Positions 1-6,690 of a stretch of DNA of 8,704 bases are shown piece after piece. The stretch is taken from NCBI GenBank assembly GCA_003663045.1, contig QMZG01000048.1, positions 1 to 8,704 on the forward strand, read 5' to 3'. The notes below the pieces were generated by a model. That model had not been told where the DNA came from. It made no database searches and was given only the letters and a program-made list of their open reading frames with translations. How positions within the stretch are numbered: the first letter of the stretch is position 1; each line of letters begins with the position of its first letter. The DNA comes from Candidatus Altarchaeales archaeon (GTDB lineage Archaea; Altiarchaeota; Altiarchaeia; IMC4; QMZM01). The position numbers and the translations under genes were made by a program.

Positions 1-1
1 G

Positions 2-478
2 ATACAGGCATTACGGGCACTTGAAGACCTTAAGGGGATGGATCTGAGGGGTGTTTTGGCAAAGGCTATTGATAATACAGAGGTCCTTGCGAGGAGATTT
101 AGACACTGTGCAACCCGCTCCCTGATGATTCTGAGATTCTATAAAGAACATAGAAAATCGGTCGGCATGCAGCAGATCGGCTCAAAGATTCTTCTGAATT
201 TTGTAAAGAGGCTTCCCGGTGAGTTTTCAATCCTTAAAGAGGCAAGAAGAGAGGTCTTAGAAGATTTGATGGACATTCAGCATGCAGAGGAGATAATGGA
301 TCTGATAAGGAGAGGAGGGATTAAGATCGAGACAATATCTACTGATATACCCTCACCATTCTCTCTGAATCTGATTTCCAGGGGTTATATGGATATCATG
401 AGAATGGAGGATCGCATGGAATTCATAATTAGGATGCATCAGGCCATCTTGGATAGGATCAATAAAAATGCAGCATAA
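2..478 (+). CDS. lhr: Lhr-family ATP-dependent helicase, C-terminal fragment (5' end outside window)
   Basis: This is the last 158 residues of a large superfamily 2 DNA/RNA helicase. The reading frame is open from the window edge, so the Met codon at 38 is internal and not the start. The helicase motor motifs lie upstream, outside the window. What is visible matches the C-terminal part of the Lhr core (the domain after the winged helix): a segment with FRHCATRSLMILR near window residues 33-45, then a VGMQQIGSKILL-like stretch, EEARREVLEDLMD-type helices and a PSPF motif before the end. Lhr proteins are 3'-to-5' translocating helicases linked to DNA repair. The stop codon overlaps the start of a metallophosphoesterase gene by 11 bp, so the two are probably co-transcribed and translationally coupled. 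Assignment to the Lhr family is firm from motif recall; the subfamily (Lhr1, Lhr2 or ligase-associated type) cannot be settled from this fragment. Confidence 0.88.
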   Translation: MQALRALEDLKGMDLRGVLAKAIDNTEVLARRFRHCATRSLMILRFYKEHRKSVGMQQIGSKILLNFVKRLPGEFSILKEARREVLEDLMDIQHAEEIMDLIRRGGIKIETISTDIPSPFSLNLISRGYMDIMRMEDRMEFIIRMHQAILDRINKNAA

Positions 479-1196
479 AGAATTGGTCCCAGGAATCGAG
501 ATACATGGACTTACCCTCTTCCTGAGAGAAGAGAATACTGTAATATTCGCAGACCTGCACCTGGGCTATGAAGAGGAGTTGAATGCACGAGGATTTCTGG
601 TTCCAAGATTTCAGTACGGGATGATCGTTGAATACCTCAGAGAAATTCTTTCCTCCATAAGGGTTAGTAGAGTAATTATAAATGGCGACCTGAAGCACGA
701 ATTCGGCAGGATCTCGGACCAGGAGTGGAATGAAGTATTGAATTTTCTCGATTTCCTGAGCGATTATTCCAGAGAGATAGTCCTGATAAAGGGAAATCAC
801 GACACGATTATTGGTCCCATAGCAGGTAAAAAGGGCGTAAAGGTACTCCCCCATTACTTCTTCAAGAAAAGAAAGATCTACATTACTCATGGTCATAAGA
901 TCCCCTCGGACAAGGACTTCAAGAGTTCCAAGGTTCTGGTAATTGCCCACGACCATCCAGCCCTTGCTTTGAGAGAGGAGATAAGGTCTGAGAAGATCAA
1001 GTGTTTTCTTAAGGGAAACTGGAACGGAAAAATCCTGATACAGATCCCATCTCTAAACTTCATCACAGAGGGAACCGATATAACCCAGGGGATTATGCTC
1101 TCACCCTTCATGAGCAGGAATCTCGATGAATTCGAGATTTATGGCGTAGAAAATGATAGAATATTCTATTTTGGGAGGTTGAGGGATATGGAATAA
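468..1196 (+). CDS. Metallophosphoesterase, PdeM/COG1407-like, paired with Lhr helicase
   Basis: This 242-residue protein has the ordered calcineurin-type metal-binding motifs: D29-x-H31 (ADLHLG), GD at 73-74 (NGDLKH), GNHD at 109-112, THGH at 140-143 and a final HDHP at 161-164. The set implies a two-metal phosphodiesterase or nuclease in the cytoplasm. The length and motif order fit the COG1407 family. Bacterial members (PdeM) sit in DNA-repair operons with an Lhr-type helicase, a DNA ligase and an exonuclease. Here the ATG lies inside the helicase 3' end (11 bp overlap), the same helicase-phosphoesterase pairing but without a ligase in view. The usual G before the last His pair is replaced by A160 (AHDH rather than GHxH), a mild change. 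The start is chosen because it keeps the family length and the overlap. The substrate is unknown; a single-strand nucleic-acid phosphodiesterase is the best inference. Confidence 0.87.
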   Translation: MQHKELVPGIEIHGLTLFLREENTVIFADLHLGYEEELNARGFLVPRFQYGMIVEYLREILSSIRVSRVIINGDLKHEFGRISDQEWNEVLNFLDFLSDYSREIVLIKGNHDTIIGPIAGKKGVKVLPHYFFKKRKIYITHGHKIPSDKDFKSSKVLVIAHDHPALALREEIRSEKIKCFLKGNWNGKILIQIPSLNFITEGTDITQGIMLSPFMSRNLDEFEIYGVENDRIFYFGRLRDME

Positions 1197-1202
1197 TTTA
1201 TT
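1195..1202 (+). promoter_or_regulatory. Possible TATA box for gatD
   Basis: The AT-rich octamer AATTTATT overlaps the phosphoesterase stop codon and lies about 65 bp before the gatD ATG. An archaeal start site about 25 bp downstream would give a leader of roughly 40 nt. A 6 bp inverted repeat, TTAAGT at 1201-1206 and ACTTAA at 1223-1228, falls in the same 67 bp gap. No strong Shine-Dalgarno sequence precedes the gatD start. The assignment is weak because AT-rich octamers are common here; gatD could also be read through from the upstream pair. Confidence 0.25.
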
Positions 1203-1263
1203 AAGTGTCGAAGCAAAATACTACTTAACTAAGGGAAAAACAACAAAGAGATGGGTTTATGAA

Positions 1264-2529
1264 ATGGAGACAATTAAACCAGGAAGTAAGGTAGAAATAG
1301 AGACAACCGATAAAAAATTCACAGGGATCTTGATGGAAAGACCTCAGTTAGCGGACGATAAGCATATCGTTATAAAACTGGGGAGTGGCTATAACATTGG
1401 GATTAAAAAAGAGAAGATAAAGAACATGAAAGAGATTAAAGAAGGAAGAAAGAAGGAAGAATTTAAATTAAAAGAGCACAAGATAGATCCCGAGAAGCCA
1501 ACTATAAGTATACTGGCAACCGGCGGTACTATTGCCAGTAGGCTGGACTACCTAACTGGGGGGGTTCATTCCGCCTTCACGGCAGAAGAACTTATATCCG
1601 CAGTGCCAGAATTGGAGGAGATTGCCAATATTCGAGGAAGACAGATCTTTAATAAATTCTCTGAGAATATCCAACCCAGGGATTGGATTAAGATTGCAGA
1701 AGAAACTGCAAAAGAGATAAGAAAAGGAATTGATGGTGTTGTAATTACTCATGGAACCGATACCATGCATTATACGTCAGCAGCATTAGCATTTATGCTA
1801 AAAACACCAGTACCCGTGGTGCTTACGGGAGCTCAAAGAAGCTCAGATCGTGGTAGCAGTGACGCCGCCATGAACCTCATCAACTCTGCATTTACCGCCG
1901 CCAATGGAAATTTTTCAGAGATATGCATAGTAATGCACGGAGAAATGTCTGATTCTTATTCATTGATACATCCCGCTACCAGAGTGAGAAAATTACACAG
2001 CAGTAGGAGAGATGCCTTCCAAACGGTAAATTCAAAGCCCATTGGTAAAGTTGAGAATAAAAAAATTGAATATACAGAAAGAGAAACCAAGCCGAGAGGA
2101 GGAGAACTGAAACTAGATACAAAACTGGAGGAAAAAGTATTTCTTCTGAAATATCATCCTGGATTAATTCCGGGAATAATTGAAAAATTAATTGATATGG
2201 AGTATAGAGGAATAGTAATTGAAGGTACGGGTTTAGGACATACCTCTGAAATTTTATTTGATTCCATAAAAGAGGCAATCGATTCGGGGATTACAATTGC
2301 CATGACCTCCCAGACATTGTATGGCAGGGTGAATATGAATGTCTATTCTACTGGAAGGGTGCTTCTCGATCTTGGAGTGATTCCTTGCGAGGATATGCTT
2401 CCAGAGACCGCTTTTGTGAAGTTGATGTTTGTATTGGGTCATACCAAAGATCCAGAAAAAGTAGAAGAGATGATGCTCACAAATTATGCTGGGGAGATTA
2501 CTGAAAGAAGTATCCCATGGCCTCCCTAA
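1264..2529 (+). CDS. gatD: Glutamyl-tRNA(Gln) amidotransferase subunit D
   Basis: GatD is the asparaginase-like subunit of the archaeal GatDE complex. It releases ammonia from glutamine or asparagine, and GatE uses it to convert Glu-tRNA(Gln) to Gln-tRNA(Gln). The 421-residue length fits the family. Residues 1-75 form the small beta-rich N-terminal domain specific to GatD, followed by an asparaginase domain. TGGTIAS at 86-92 gives nucleophile T89, HGTDTM at 163-168 gives T165 and D166, and K243 (VRKLHSSRRDAF) matches the catalytic Lys by spacing. The N-terminal extension and the HGTDTM context separate it from a plain L-asparaginase. The ATG at 1264 is chosen because it starts the N-terminal domain at the usual length. 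gatE is not in the window, so the subunits are not adjacent here. The 3' end overlaps the convergent protease gene by 32 bp. Confidence 0.95.
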   Translation: METIKPGSKVEIETTDKKFTGILMERPQLADDKHIVIKLGSGYNIGIKKEKIKNMKEIKEGRKKEEFKLKEHKIDPEKPTISILATGGTIASRLDYLTGGVHSAFTAEELISAVPELEEIANIRGRQIFNKFSENIQPRDWIKIAEETAKEIRKGIDGVVITHGTDTMHYTSAALAFMLKTPVPVVLTGAQRSSDRGSSDAAMNLINSAFTAANGNFSEICIVMHGEMSDSYSLIHPATRVRKLHSSRRDAFQTVNSKPIGKVENKKIEYTERETKPRGGELKLDTKLEEKVFLLKYHPGLIPGIIEKLIDMEYRGIVIEGTGLGHTSEILFDSIKEAIDSGITIAMTSQTLYGRVNMNVYSTGRVLLDLGVIPCEDMLPETAFVKLMFVLGHTKDPEKVEEMMLTNYAGEITERSIPWPP

Positions 2530-3304
2530 TACTCCCCACCTCTCTAACCTTTATTCCCACTTCATCCTCTACATTGATCTTCTTTGGAATCTGCTCCCTG
2601 GTGCAGAACTCACCCCATCCTATTCTTTCACAGTGTTCTTTTGTTTCATAGATAACCTCTCTACTCTGCAACAATGGGACTAAGAAAAGGGTTGCATTAG
2701 CCTCCTTAGCTGCTTTGGCTTTTTCTATAATTGCAGATACAGGCCCAATAGTTCCATCATGATTTATCCTCCCAGTAATTATTACAGACTTATTTATATT
2801 TTTATTTTTGATAGCAGCTATCGTTGCAATAGTAATTGCTGCCCCGGCAGATTCCCCTCCAACTATGGAAGCATTGGCATATATAGTATAGATTAGATCC
2901 AATTGTGATATATTTACTTGAGATATATTACAGGCTATCCTTCTTGCCGTTCTTATAGAGTGCTGAGTATCAACCCAGAAGAGTAGATTTTCAATATCGG
3001 TTAAAGCTCTTCCATGGCCTGGAATTGCTTCTACCTGAAGGTTGATAATAACCCCTTTACCCTCCCCATCCACGGCTGGAATTTTAATCTCCGAGAGGCC
3101 AATATTTTCCAGTTTTGATGTTATCGGGATAGTAGTAGTTATTGGGGAGGTTGTGGTAACTATAGTTGAAGTAGTTGTGGTTATGGATGTGGTGGATGTT
3201 GTGGCGAATGTGGTTGTAACCTCCTGTTCAATTTTCTCTTCTATACATCCGTTCATTAAAATCATACTGATAAGCAAGATAATCATTAAAAACTTGACCC
3301 TCAT
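2498..3304 (-). CDS. Membrane-anchored S16 (Lon-type) serine protease, COG1750-like, predicted lipoprotein
   Basis: This 268-residue protein starts with a signal-like segment: MRVKF, then a hydrophobic run, ending in a loose lipobox at M17-N-G-C20. This suggests export and lipid anchoring at Cys20. Residues about 29-63 are almost entirely Thr, Ser, Ile and Val, a stalk typical of O-glycosylated surface linkers. The rest resembles the Lon proteolytic domain alone, without AAA+ ATPase. GGESAGAA at 149-156 supplies S152, and ITGRINHDGTIGPV at 176-189 followed by IIEKAKAA puts K195 at the Lon catalytic Lys position, giving a Ser-Lys dyad. The family is known as a predicted archaeal serine protease (COG1750). 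Without an ATPase it should act ATP-independently on exposed or unfolded cell-surface substrates; that role is inferred. GAGGAG at 3316-3321 precedes the ATG by 11 nt. Its 3' end overlaps gatD on the other strand. Confidence 0.88.
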   Translation of the reverse strand: MRVKFLMIILLISMILMNGCIEEKIEQEVTTTFATTSTTSITTTTSTIVTTTSPITTTIPITSKLENIGLSEIKIPAVDGEGKGVIINLQVEAIPGHGRALTDIENLLFWVDTQHSIRTARRIACNISQVNISQLDLIYTIYANASIVGGESAGAAITIATIAAIKNKNINKSVIITGRINHDGTIGPVSAIIEKAKAAKEANATLFLVPLLQSREVIYETKEHCERIGWGEFCTREQIPKKINVEDEVGIKVREVGSIREAMGYFFQ

Positions 3305-3315
3305 AATACCTTATT

Positions 3316-3321
3316 CTCCTC
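3316..3321 (-). promoter_or_regulatory. Shine-Dalgarno sequence of the S16 protease gene
   Basis: On the minus strand this reads GAGGAG, 11 nt before the ATG at 3304. It is one of the few clear ribosome binding sites in the window and supports that start, although the spacing is slightly long. A shorter AAGG at 3309-3312 is closer. If the SD is used, the mRNA must begin upstream of it, so the AT-rich tract at 3322-3338 cannot by itself be this gene's TATA box. Confidence 0.5.
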
Positions 3322-3324
3322 AAA

Positions 3325-3338
3325 ATTTAAATAATAAA
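3325..3338 (+). promoter_or_regulatory. AT-rich candidate TATA region for tiaS in the divergent gap
   Basis: The tract holds TTTAAATA at 3326-3333. As a plus-strand TATA box it would place transcription start near 3355, leaving a leader of about 45 nt to the ATG at 3400 and excluding the upstream ATG at 3352. It lies in the only non-coding segment between the divergent protease and tiaS genes, so it may serve either strand. This is inference from spacing only. Confidence 0.35.
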
Positions 3339-3399
3339 TCAGAATGATCAGATGTGTGAGCGTTTCATCTATGAAAGCCCCATCTTTTCAAAAAATAAA

Positions 3400-4632
3400 A
3401 TGTTCATCGGAATCGACGATACGGATTCAGAAAAAGGAATGTGTACTACCTATATTGCGGCGTTATTATATGAAAAGTTAGGCACTACAGGATACCCAAG
3501 ACTGATAAGGCTGAACCCAAACATCCCCTACAAAACACGTGGCAACGGAGCCATAGCATTAAACGCAAAGGGAAATCCAAAAAAAATTAAAGAATCTGTC
3601 TTAGAGACTGTAAAAAAATACGCCCATCTTCAAAATAAAAAAACAAATCCGGGCGTTGTTTTTATGGAAGATCTAAATCAGAAAAATAAAAAAATTCTGA
3701 ATGATTTTTATCAGAAAACCGTCTCAGAGATCGTGACAATAGAAGAGGCAGAAGAGATAGCAAAATCTGTAAAAGCCGAAATACACAAATTCAACAATGG
3801 CAGGGGTGTCATAGGAGCATTGGCAGCCATGGGAGCAAGACTTTCGGATAAAACCTATGAATTAATTGCTTATAGAACAAGGAAAGATTATGGAAAGCAA
3901 AAGAAGATCGACAGGAATTCGGTTTTTGAGATGAATGAAAAAACATATCCCGAGACATTTGATAACATCGATCCAGATACGGGACAGATTCTTATAACGC
4001 CGCATGGCTATGATCCAGTGTTTTGCGGAATTCGAGGAAATTCTGTTGAAATCGTAAAAAAAGCGTGGAGGATTTTAAAGCCATTGGAAAAAATAGAGAG
4101 AATACAGATATTTGAAACAAATCAGGGGACCGATGCCCATTTAAGGAAAAAGAAAATTTCGGGATTGGAGCCTTATGACTGCGCAATTCTGGTAGGGAAA
4201 GTAATATCGAATCCAAAGAGCATAGAAGGTGGTCATGTTATCTTTAGACTTTCTGATAAATCTGGTGAGGTAGATTGTGCAGCCTATGAGCCAACCGGGG
4301 AATTTAGGGATATTATAAGAAAATTGAGAGTTGGTGACCATATCGAGGTTTATGGAGGAATCGGTAAATATCCAACTACATTGAACCTTGAAAAGATTCA
4401 GATCCTTAAATTGGAGAGGGCCTATGAGAGGATTCCCCCAGAATGTTGTGGAAGGAGAATGACCTCGGCCGGAAAGGGGAAGGGCTTTAAATGTAAAAGA
4501 TGCGGAAAAAAACTGGGTGAAGATGCCGCTGTTGTTAAAGAAATCCCAAGAGATCTGGAATTTGGATTTTATGAAGTGCCTCCAAGAGCGAGGAGGCATT
4601 TGAGTATGCCTTTGATTAGGACGAAAAAATGA
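3400..4632 (+). CDS. tiaS: tRNA(Ile2) 2-agmatinylcytidine synthetase
   Basis: TiaS uses ATP and agmatine to convert C34 of the CAU-anticodon tRNA-Ile2 into agmatidine, so that it reads AUA as isoleucine. It is essential in archaea that use this modification. The protein opens with MFIGIDDTDS and GMCTTY (residues 13-18), the signature of the N-terminal kinase-like domain. A PRLIRLNPNIPYKTRGNGA stretch follows near 33-51, and GYDPVFCGIRGN near 203-214. An OB-fold spans about 260-336 (VGKVIS...HVIFRLSDKSGEVDCAAYEPTG), and a C-terminal zinc ribbon has Cys349/350 and Cys365/368. The 410-residue length is normal. An in-frame ATG at 3352 would add 16 residues unlike the family, so 3400 is preferred. 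T16 probably corresponds to the phosphorylated Thr of the Archaeoglobus enzyme (inferred from recalled alignment). The stop codon overlaps the next gene's start as ATGA. Confidence 0.95.
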   Translation: MFIGIDDTDSEKGMCTTYIAALLYEKLGTTGYPRLIRLNPNIPYKTRGNGAIALNAKGNPKKIKESVLETVKKYAHLQNKKTNPGVVFMEDLNQKNKKILNDFYQKTVSEIVTIEEAEEIAKSVKAEIHKFNNGRGVIGALAAMGARLSDKTYELIAYRTRKDYGKQKKIDRNSVFEMNEKTYPETFDNIDPDTGQILITPHGYDPVFCGIRGNSVEIVKKAWRILKPLEKIERIQIFETNQGTDAHLRKKKISGLEPYDCAILVGKVISNPKSIEGGHVIFRLSDKSGEVDCAAYEPTGEFRDIIRKLRVGDHIEVYGGIGKYPTTLNLEKIQILKLERAYERIPPECCGRRMTSAGKGKGFKCKRCGKKLGEDAAVVKEIPRDLEFGFYEVPPRARRHLSMPLIRTKK

Positions 4633-5354
4633 GGACCATAATCTTGGCCGCGGGTAGAGGTAGAAGGCTGATGCCATTAACAAATTTTATCGCAAAGCCC
4701 CTACTACCCGTTGATGGAAAACCAATAATCTGGAGGATATTGAAAAATATTGAAGAGATTGGTGTTAGGGATGCTATCATAGTTATTGGTCATCTCGGAT
4801 GGCAGATAAGGAAATATCTCAAGGATGGAGAACTTGGGATAAATCTAAGGTTTGTGGAGCAAGAAAAGCAACTGGGAACCGCACACGCATTAAATTTATG
4901 CTCGGATTTTATGAAGGGAGATTTCTTTGTCATGGCTTCTGACTCGATATTCCCCACGAAGCATCTAAAAGAACTTTTGAAATTTCATTCAAAGCAGGGA
5001 TGCGATGCCACTCTGAGTTTAAAAAGACTTCCTCCAAGAGAGATAGAGAAGTCAAGCATAGTTTCTCTCAGAGGCGATTCTGTACTCAAGATAATAGAAA
5101 AACCATCCCCCGGCGAAATAACCACCGATGTGGCATCATCACCACTATATGTTTTCAATGAAAAGATAAAATCTTACCTAAGGGTTAAGAAATCAGAGAG
5201 GGGGGAATATGAACTGCAGGATGCGATTCAGGGAATGATAGATTCTGGCTTAAAGGTAAAAGGAATATTCTGTGAGGAATGGAAGCATCTATCAGATATA
5301 AGGGATTTCCTTGGGTTGAATTTTAGGTATATGGGGACATATTTGAAGAATTGA
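4629..5354 (+). CDS. Sugar-phosphate nucleotidyltransferase (RmlA/GlmU N-domain type)
   Basis: This 241-residue protein is a single Rossmann-like NTP_transferase domain. It has the nucleotide-binding loop LAAGRGRRLMPLT (residues 6-18), KPLLPVDGKP (23-32) for the uridyl or thymidyl base and Lys contact, QLGTAHAL (81-88), a metal-binding Asp in MASDSIF (D105), IIEKP (155-159) and GEYELQDAI (192-200). Such enzymes join a sugar 1-phosphate to an NTP, releasing pyrophosphate, to make UDP-, dTDP- or GDP-sugars for glycans. There is no left-handed beta-helix tail, so it is not a bifunctional GlmU-like acetyltransferase. The Gly usual before the catalytic Asp (GD) is Ser here. It is translationally coupled to tiaS by a 4 bp ATGA overlap, although no functional link is known. 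The sugar and nucleotide cannot be told from sequence. Downstream lies a 33 bp convergent gap (5355-5387) with no clear terminator. Confidence 0.87.
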   Translation: MRTIILAAGRGRRLMPLTNFIAKPLLPVDGKPIIWRILKNIEEIGVRDAIIVIGHLGWQIRKYLKDGELGINLRFVEQEKQLGTAHALNLCSDFMKGDFFVMASDSIFPTKHLKELLKFHSKQGCDATLSLKRLPPREIEKSSIVSLRGDSVLKIIEKPSPGEITTDVASSPLYVFNEKIKSYLRVKKSERGEYELQDAIQGMIDSGLKVKGIFCEEWKHLSDIRDFLGLNFRYMGTYLKN

Positions 5355-5387
5355 AATTTCTATTGCTCTTACAACTACCCACACATC

Positions 5388-6620
5388 TTAACCAATACCA
5401 AAAAAATACAAGATTGTAGGCAGTAACAGGACCCCCATTACATGCGTTCTACTAACACCGGATAGAATAGGTAATAAGCCAATGGCTATGGCCAATAAAG
5501 CCAAACACAAACCAAAAAATCCAGTGAAGATAAAAACCAGGGATAGAATGAGTAAAAGAGATGCTATGCACAGATTTCTGTAATTAATTCTTCCAACATA
5601 CCTTGCCATTAACCCACCTATTTTTATATGCAAAATGGTGGAAAAGAAGGCAGCAAGTGCCACAACCCCGATGAGAAAAAGTATAATATCAAAATTTATT
5701 TCCAGAACCTTGCCAACTATCACGGCAACCCCACTCCTGGGATTATGAATTGTGAATAGTGCAAGTAGAGAATAGATCGCATCTGATGTATTTATTGCAG
5801 AAATGATAATGAGAAAATTTCTCACATCAAACCTAATAATTTCACAGATGATAACACCGATCTGTGAGGGACTTAGTGCCGGTAGCACACCTATTATGGC
5901 CCCTCCCACCCCACCTAAAAATCCAGAGCCAAGAAACCTTGGTTCTATTCCGACCTTAATAAATTCATCCTGAGGTACAGAAATTACCCTTGATCTCAAA
6001 GAAGCGATGATATTGCTTAAGCCAAATAATCCGGCAAAAACCGGGAATAAGACCTCTGTTGGTGAAAGAAGTTTTTGATGACCAAGTATCAGGATTCCAA
6101 GATAACCGGAGATAAAAAAGGTAATTGTTGCGAATTTTCTCCTTGATCTTTTTTCTCTAAGAATCAGAAAAAGAACGGCTATGATTAATATATAGGCGAT
6201 AATTCCTCTTGAAATAGAATATATCAATGGAATTAAGTAGAAGGCTGGAATTAGGAGCAGTAAAGCGGAGCCCAATCCAAAGAGGCTTCCAATGGCGGTT
6301 AATTTTACCGCCTCCAATGATTTTCCTTGAATAAATAATCTATGAGCAGGAAGGATAGAGAGTGCCGTATCCTCTTCGGGAGCACCGAGGAATATGGTTG
6401 GAATAAAATTCAAGAATGTGTGAGTTATAGCCATTGCCGTGAGAATGACCACAAACTGAATGGGATTTAAACCCAGAGATAGATATACACCAAAACCGAT
6501 CACCGCTACCGTGTTTACATGTAAACCTGGAATTAAACCAGTGATAATCCCTATCATACAACCCAATAATGCTAAAAATAGGATATCCAGCATTTTTGAA
6601 ATATCGGGGATCAATTGCAT
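5388..6620 (-). CDS. TctA-like polytopic membrane transporter (COG1784-type archaeal protein)
   Basis: This 410-residue, very hydrophobic protein has roughly ten or more predicted membrane segments. The first conserved loop, GIITGLIPGLHVNTVAVIG (24-42), and LGAPEEDTALSILPAHRLF (78-96) are hallmarks of the TctA superfamily. A second, diverged copy appears as GGVGGAIIGVLPALSPSQIG (236-255) followed by INTSDAIYSLLALF (276-289), giving the internal duplication expected of TctA folds. TctA is the large subunit of tripartite tricarboxylate transporters. No small membrane subunit (TctB) or binding protein (TctC) lies beside it, as in the archaeal family usually described only as a predicted membrane protein. 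The substrate is unknown; an organic anion is a guess. The start at 6620 sits about 22 bp from a TATA-like element, suggesting a leaderless mRNA; Met10 (6593) is an alternative. It is divergent from the DUF134 gene and ends 33 bp from the nucleotidyltransferase. Confidence 0.85.
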   Translation of the reverse strand: MQLIPDISKMLDILFLALLGCMIGIITGLIPGLHVNTVAVIGFGVYLSLGLNPIQFVVILTAMAITHTFLNFIPTIFLGAPEEDTALSILPAHRLFIQGKSLEAVKLTAIGSLFGLGSALLLLIPAFYLIPLIYSISRGIIAYILIIAVLFLILREKRSRRKFATITFFISGYLGILILGHQKLLSPTEVLFPVFAGLFGLSNIIASLRSRVISVPQDEFIKVGIEPRFLGSGFLGGVGGAIIGVLPALSPSQIGVIICEIIRFDVRNFLIIISAINTSDAIYSLLALFTIHNPRSGVAVIVGKVLEINFDIILFLIGVVALAAFFSTILHIKIGGLMARYVGRINYRNLCIASLLLILSLVFIFTGFFGLCLALLAIAIGLLPILSGVSRTHVMGVLLLPTILYFFGIG

Positions 6621-6624
6621 AAAT

Positions 6625-6671
6625 TACTCATATGTGTATTATATACTACTCAATTGAGTAACATATGAGTC
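6625..6671. promoter_or_regulatory. Array of four dyads at 11 bp spacing, predicted operator between divergent genes
   Basis: Four 14-bp dyad-like boxes have centres at 6631.5, 6642.5, 6653.5 and 6664.5, exactly one helical turn apart. Their central tetramers are ATAT, ATAT, AATT and ATAT. The third is a perfect 14-bp palindrome (TACTCAATTGAGTA, 6647-6660). The first shares 11 of 14 bases with it. The fourth carries a perfect right half, ATGAG plus T. The outer arms ACTCATATGT (6626-6635) and ACATATGAGT (6661-6670) form a perfect 10 bp inverted repeat. The second box is the transporter's predicted TATA box. Repeated ACTCA/TGAGT half-sites on one face of the helix suggest cooperative binding by a dimeric regulator. 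The adjacent DUF134 HTH protein is the obvious but unproven candidate. Confidence 0.65.
6637..6646 (-). promoter_or_regulatory. TATA box of the TctA-like transporter gene
   Basis: On the minus strand this reads GTATATAATA, a good archaeal TATA element. Its centre is about 21 bp from the ATG at 6620, so transcription should begin at or next to the start codon, giving a leaderless mRNA. It lies between the first and third operator boxes, so a bound regulator would occlude TBP. Confidence 0.5.
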
Positions 6672-6672
6672 A

Positions 6673-6680
6673 TTTTTATA
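6673..6680 (+). promoter_or_regulatory. TATA box of the DUF134 gene
   Basis: TTTTTATA is centred about 29 bp before the ATG at 6706, matching a leaderless or nearly leaderless start. No Shine-Dalgarno sequence precedes that ATG. The last operator box ends at 6671, inside the expected BRE/TFB contact region, consistent with autoregulation. Confidence 0.5.
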
Positions 6681-6690
6681 CTATGATGAC

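Noticed and set aside
885..893. ACTCAT matches inside coding sequence (also near 1747) as extra operator half-sites
   Set aside because: Single half-sites within conserved THG-encoding codons (ACT CAT GG) are explained by the protein sequence.
1251..1262. Four-codon upstream ORF (ATG GGT TTA TGA) before gatD
   Set aside because: Too short to support a leader-peptide claim; such tiny ORFs arise easily by chance.
1558..1564. Run of seven G in gatD as a possible frameshift site
   Set aside because: The frame stays open and matches GatD before and after the run, so there is no sign of a shift.
2486..2683. Plus-strand open frame running past the gatD stop
   Set aside because: It lies antisense to the protease C-terminus and has no family resemblance or ribosome binding site.
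3042..3347. Plus-strand Val-rich open frame of about 100 codons
   Set aside because: It is the antisense of the protease's Thr/Ser stalk and signal peptide; the Val richness is the complement of Thr codons, and it has no recognisable domain.
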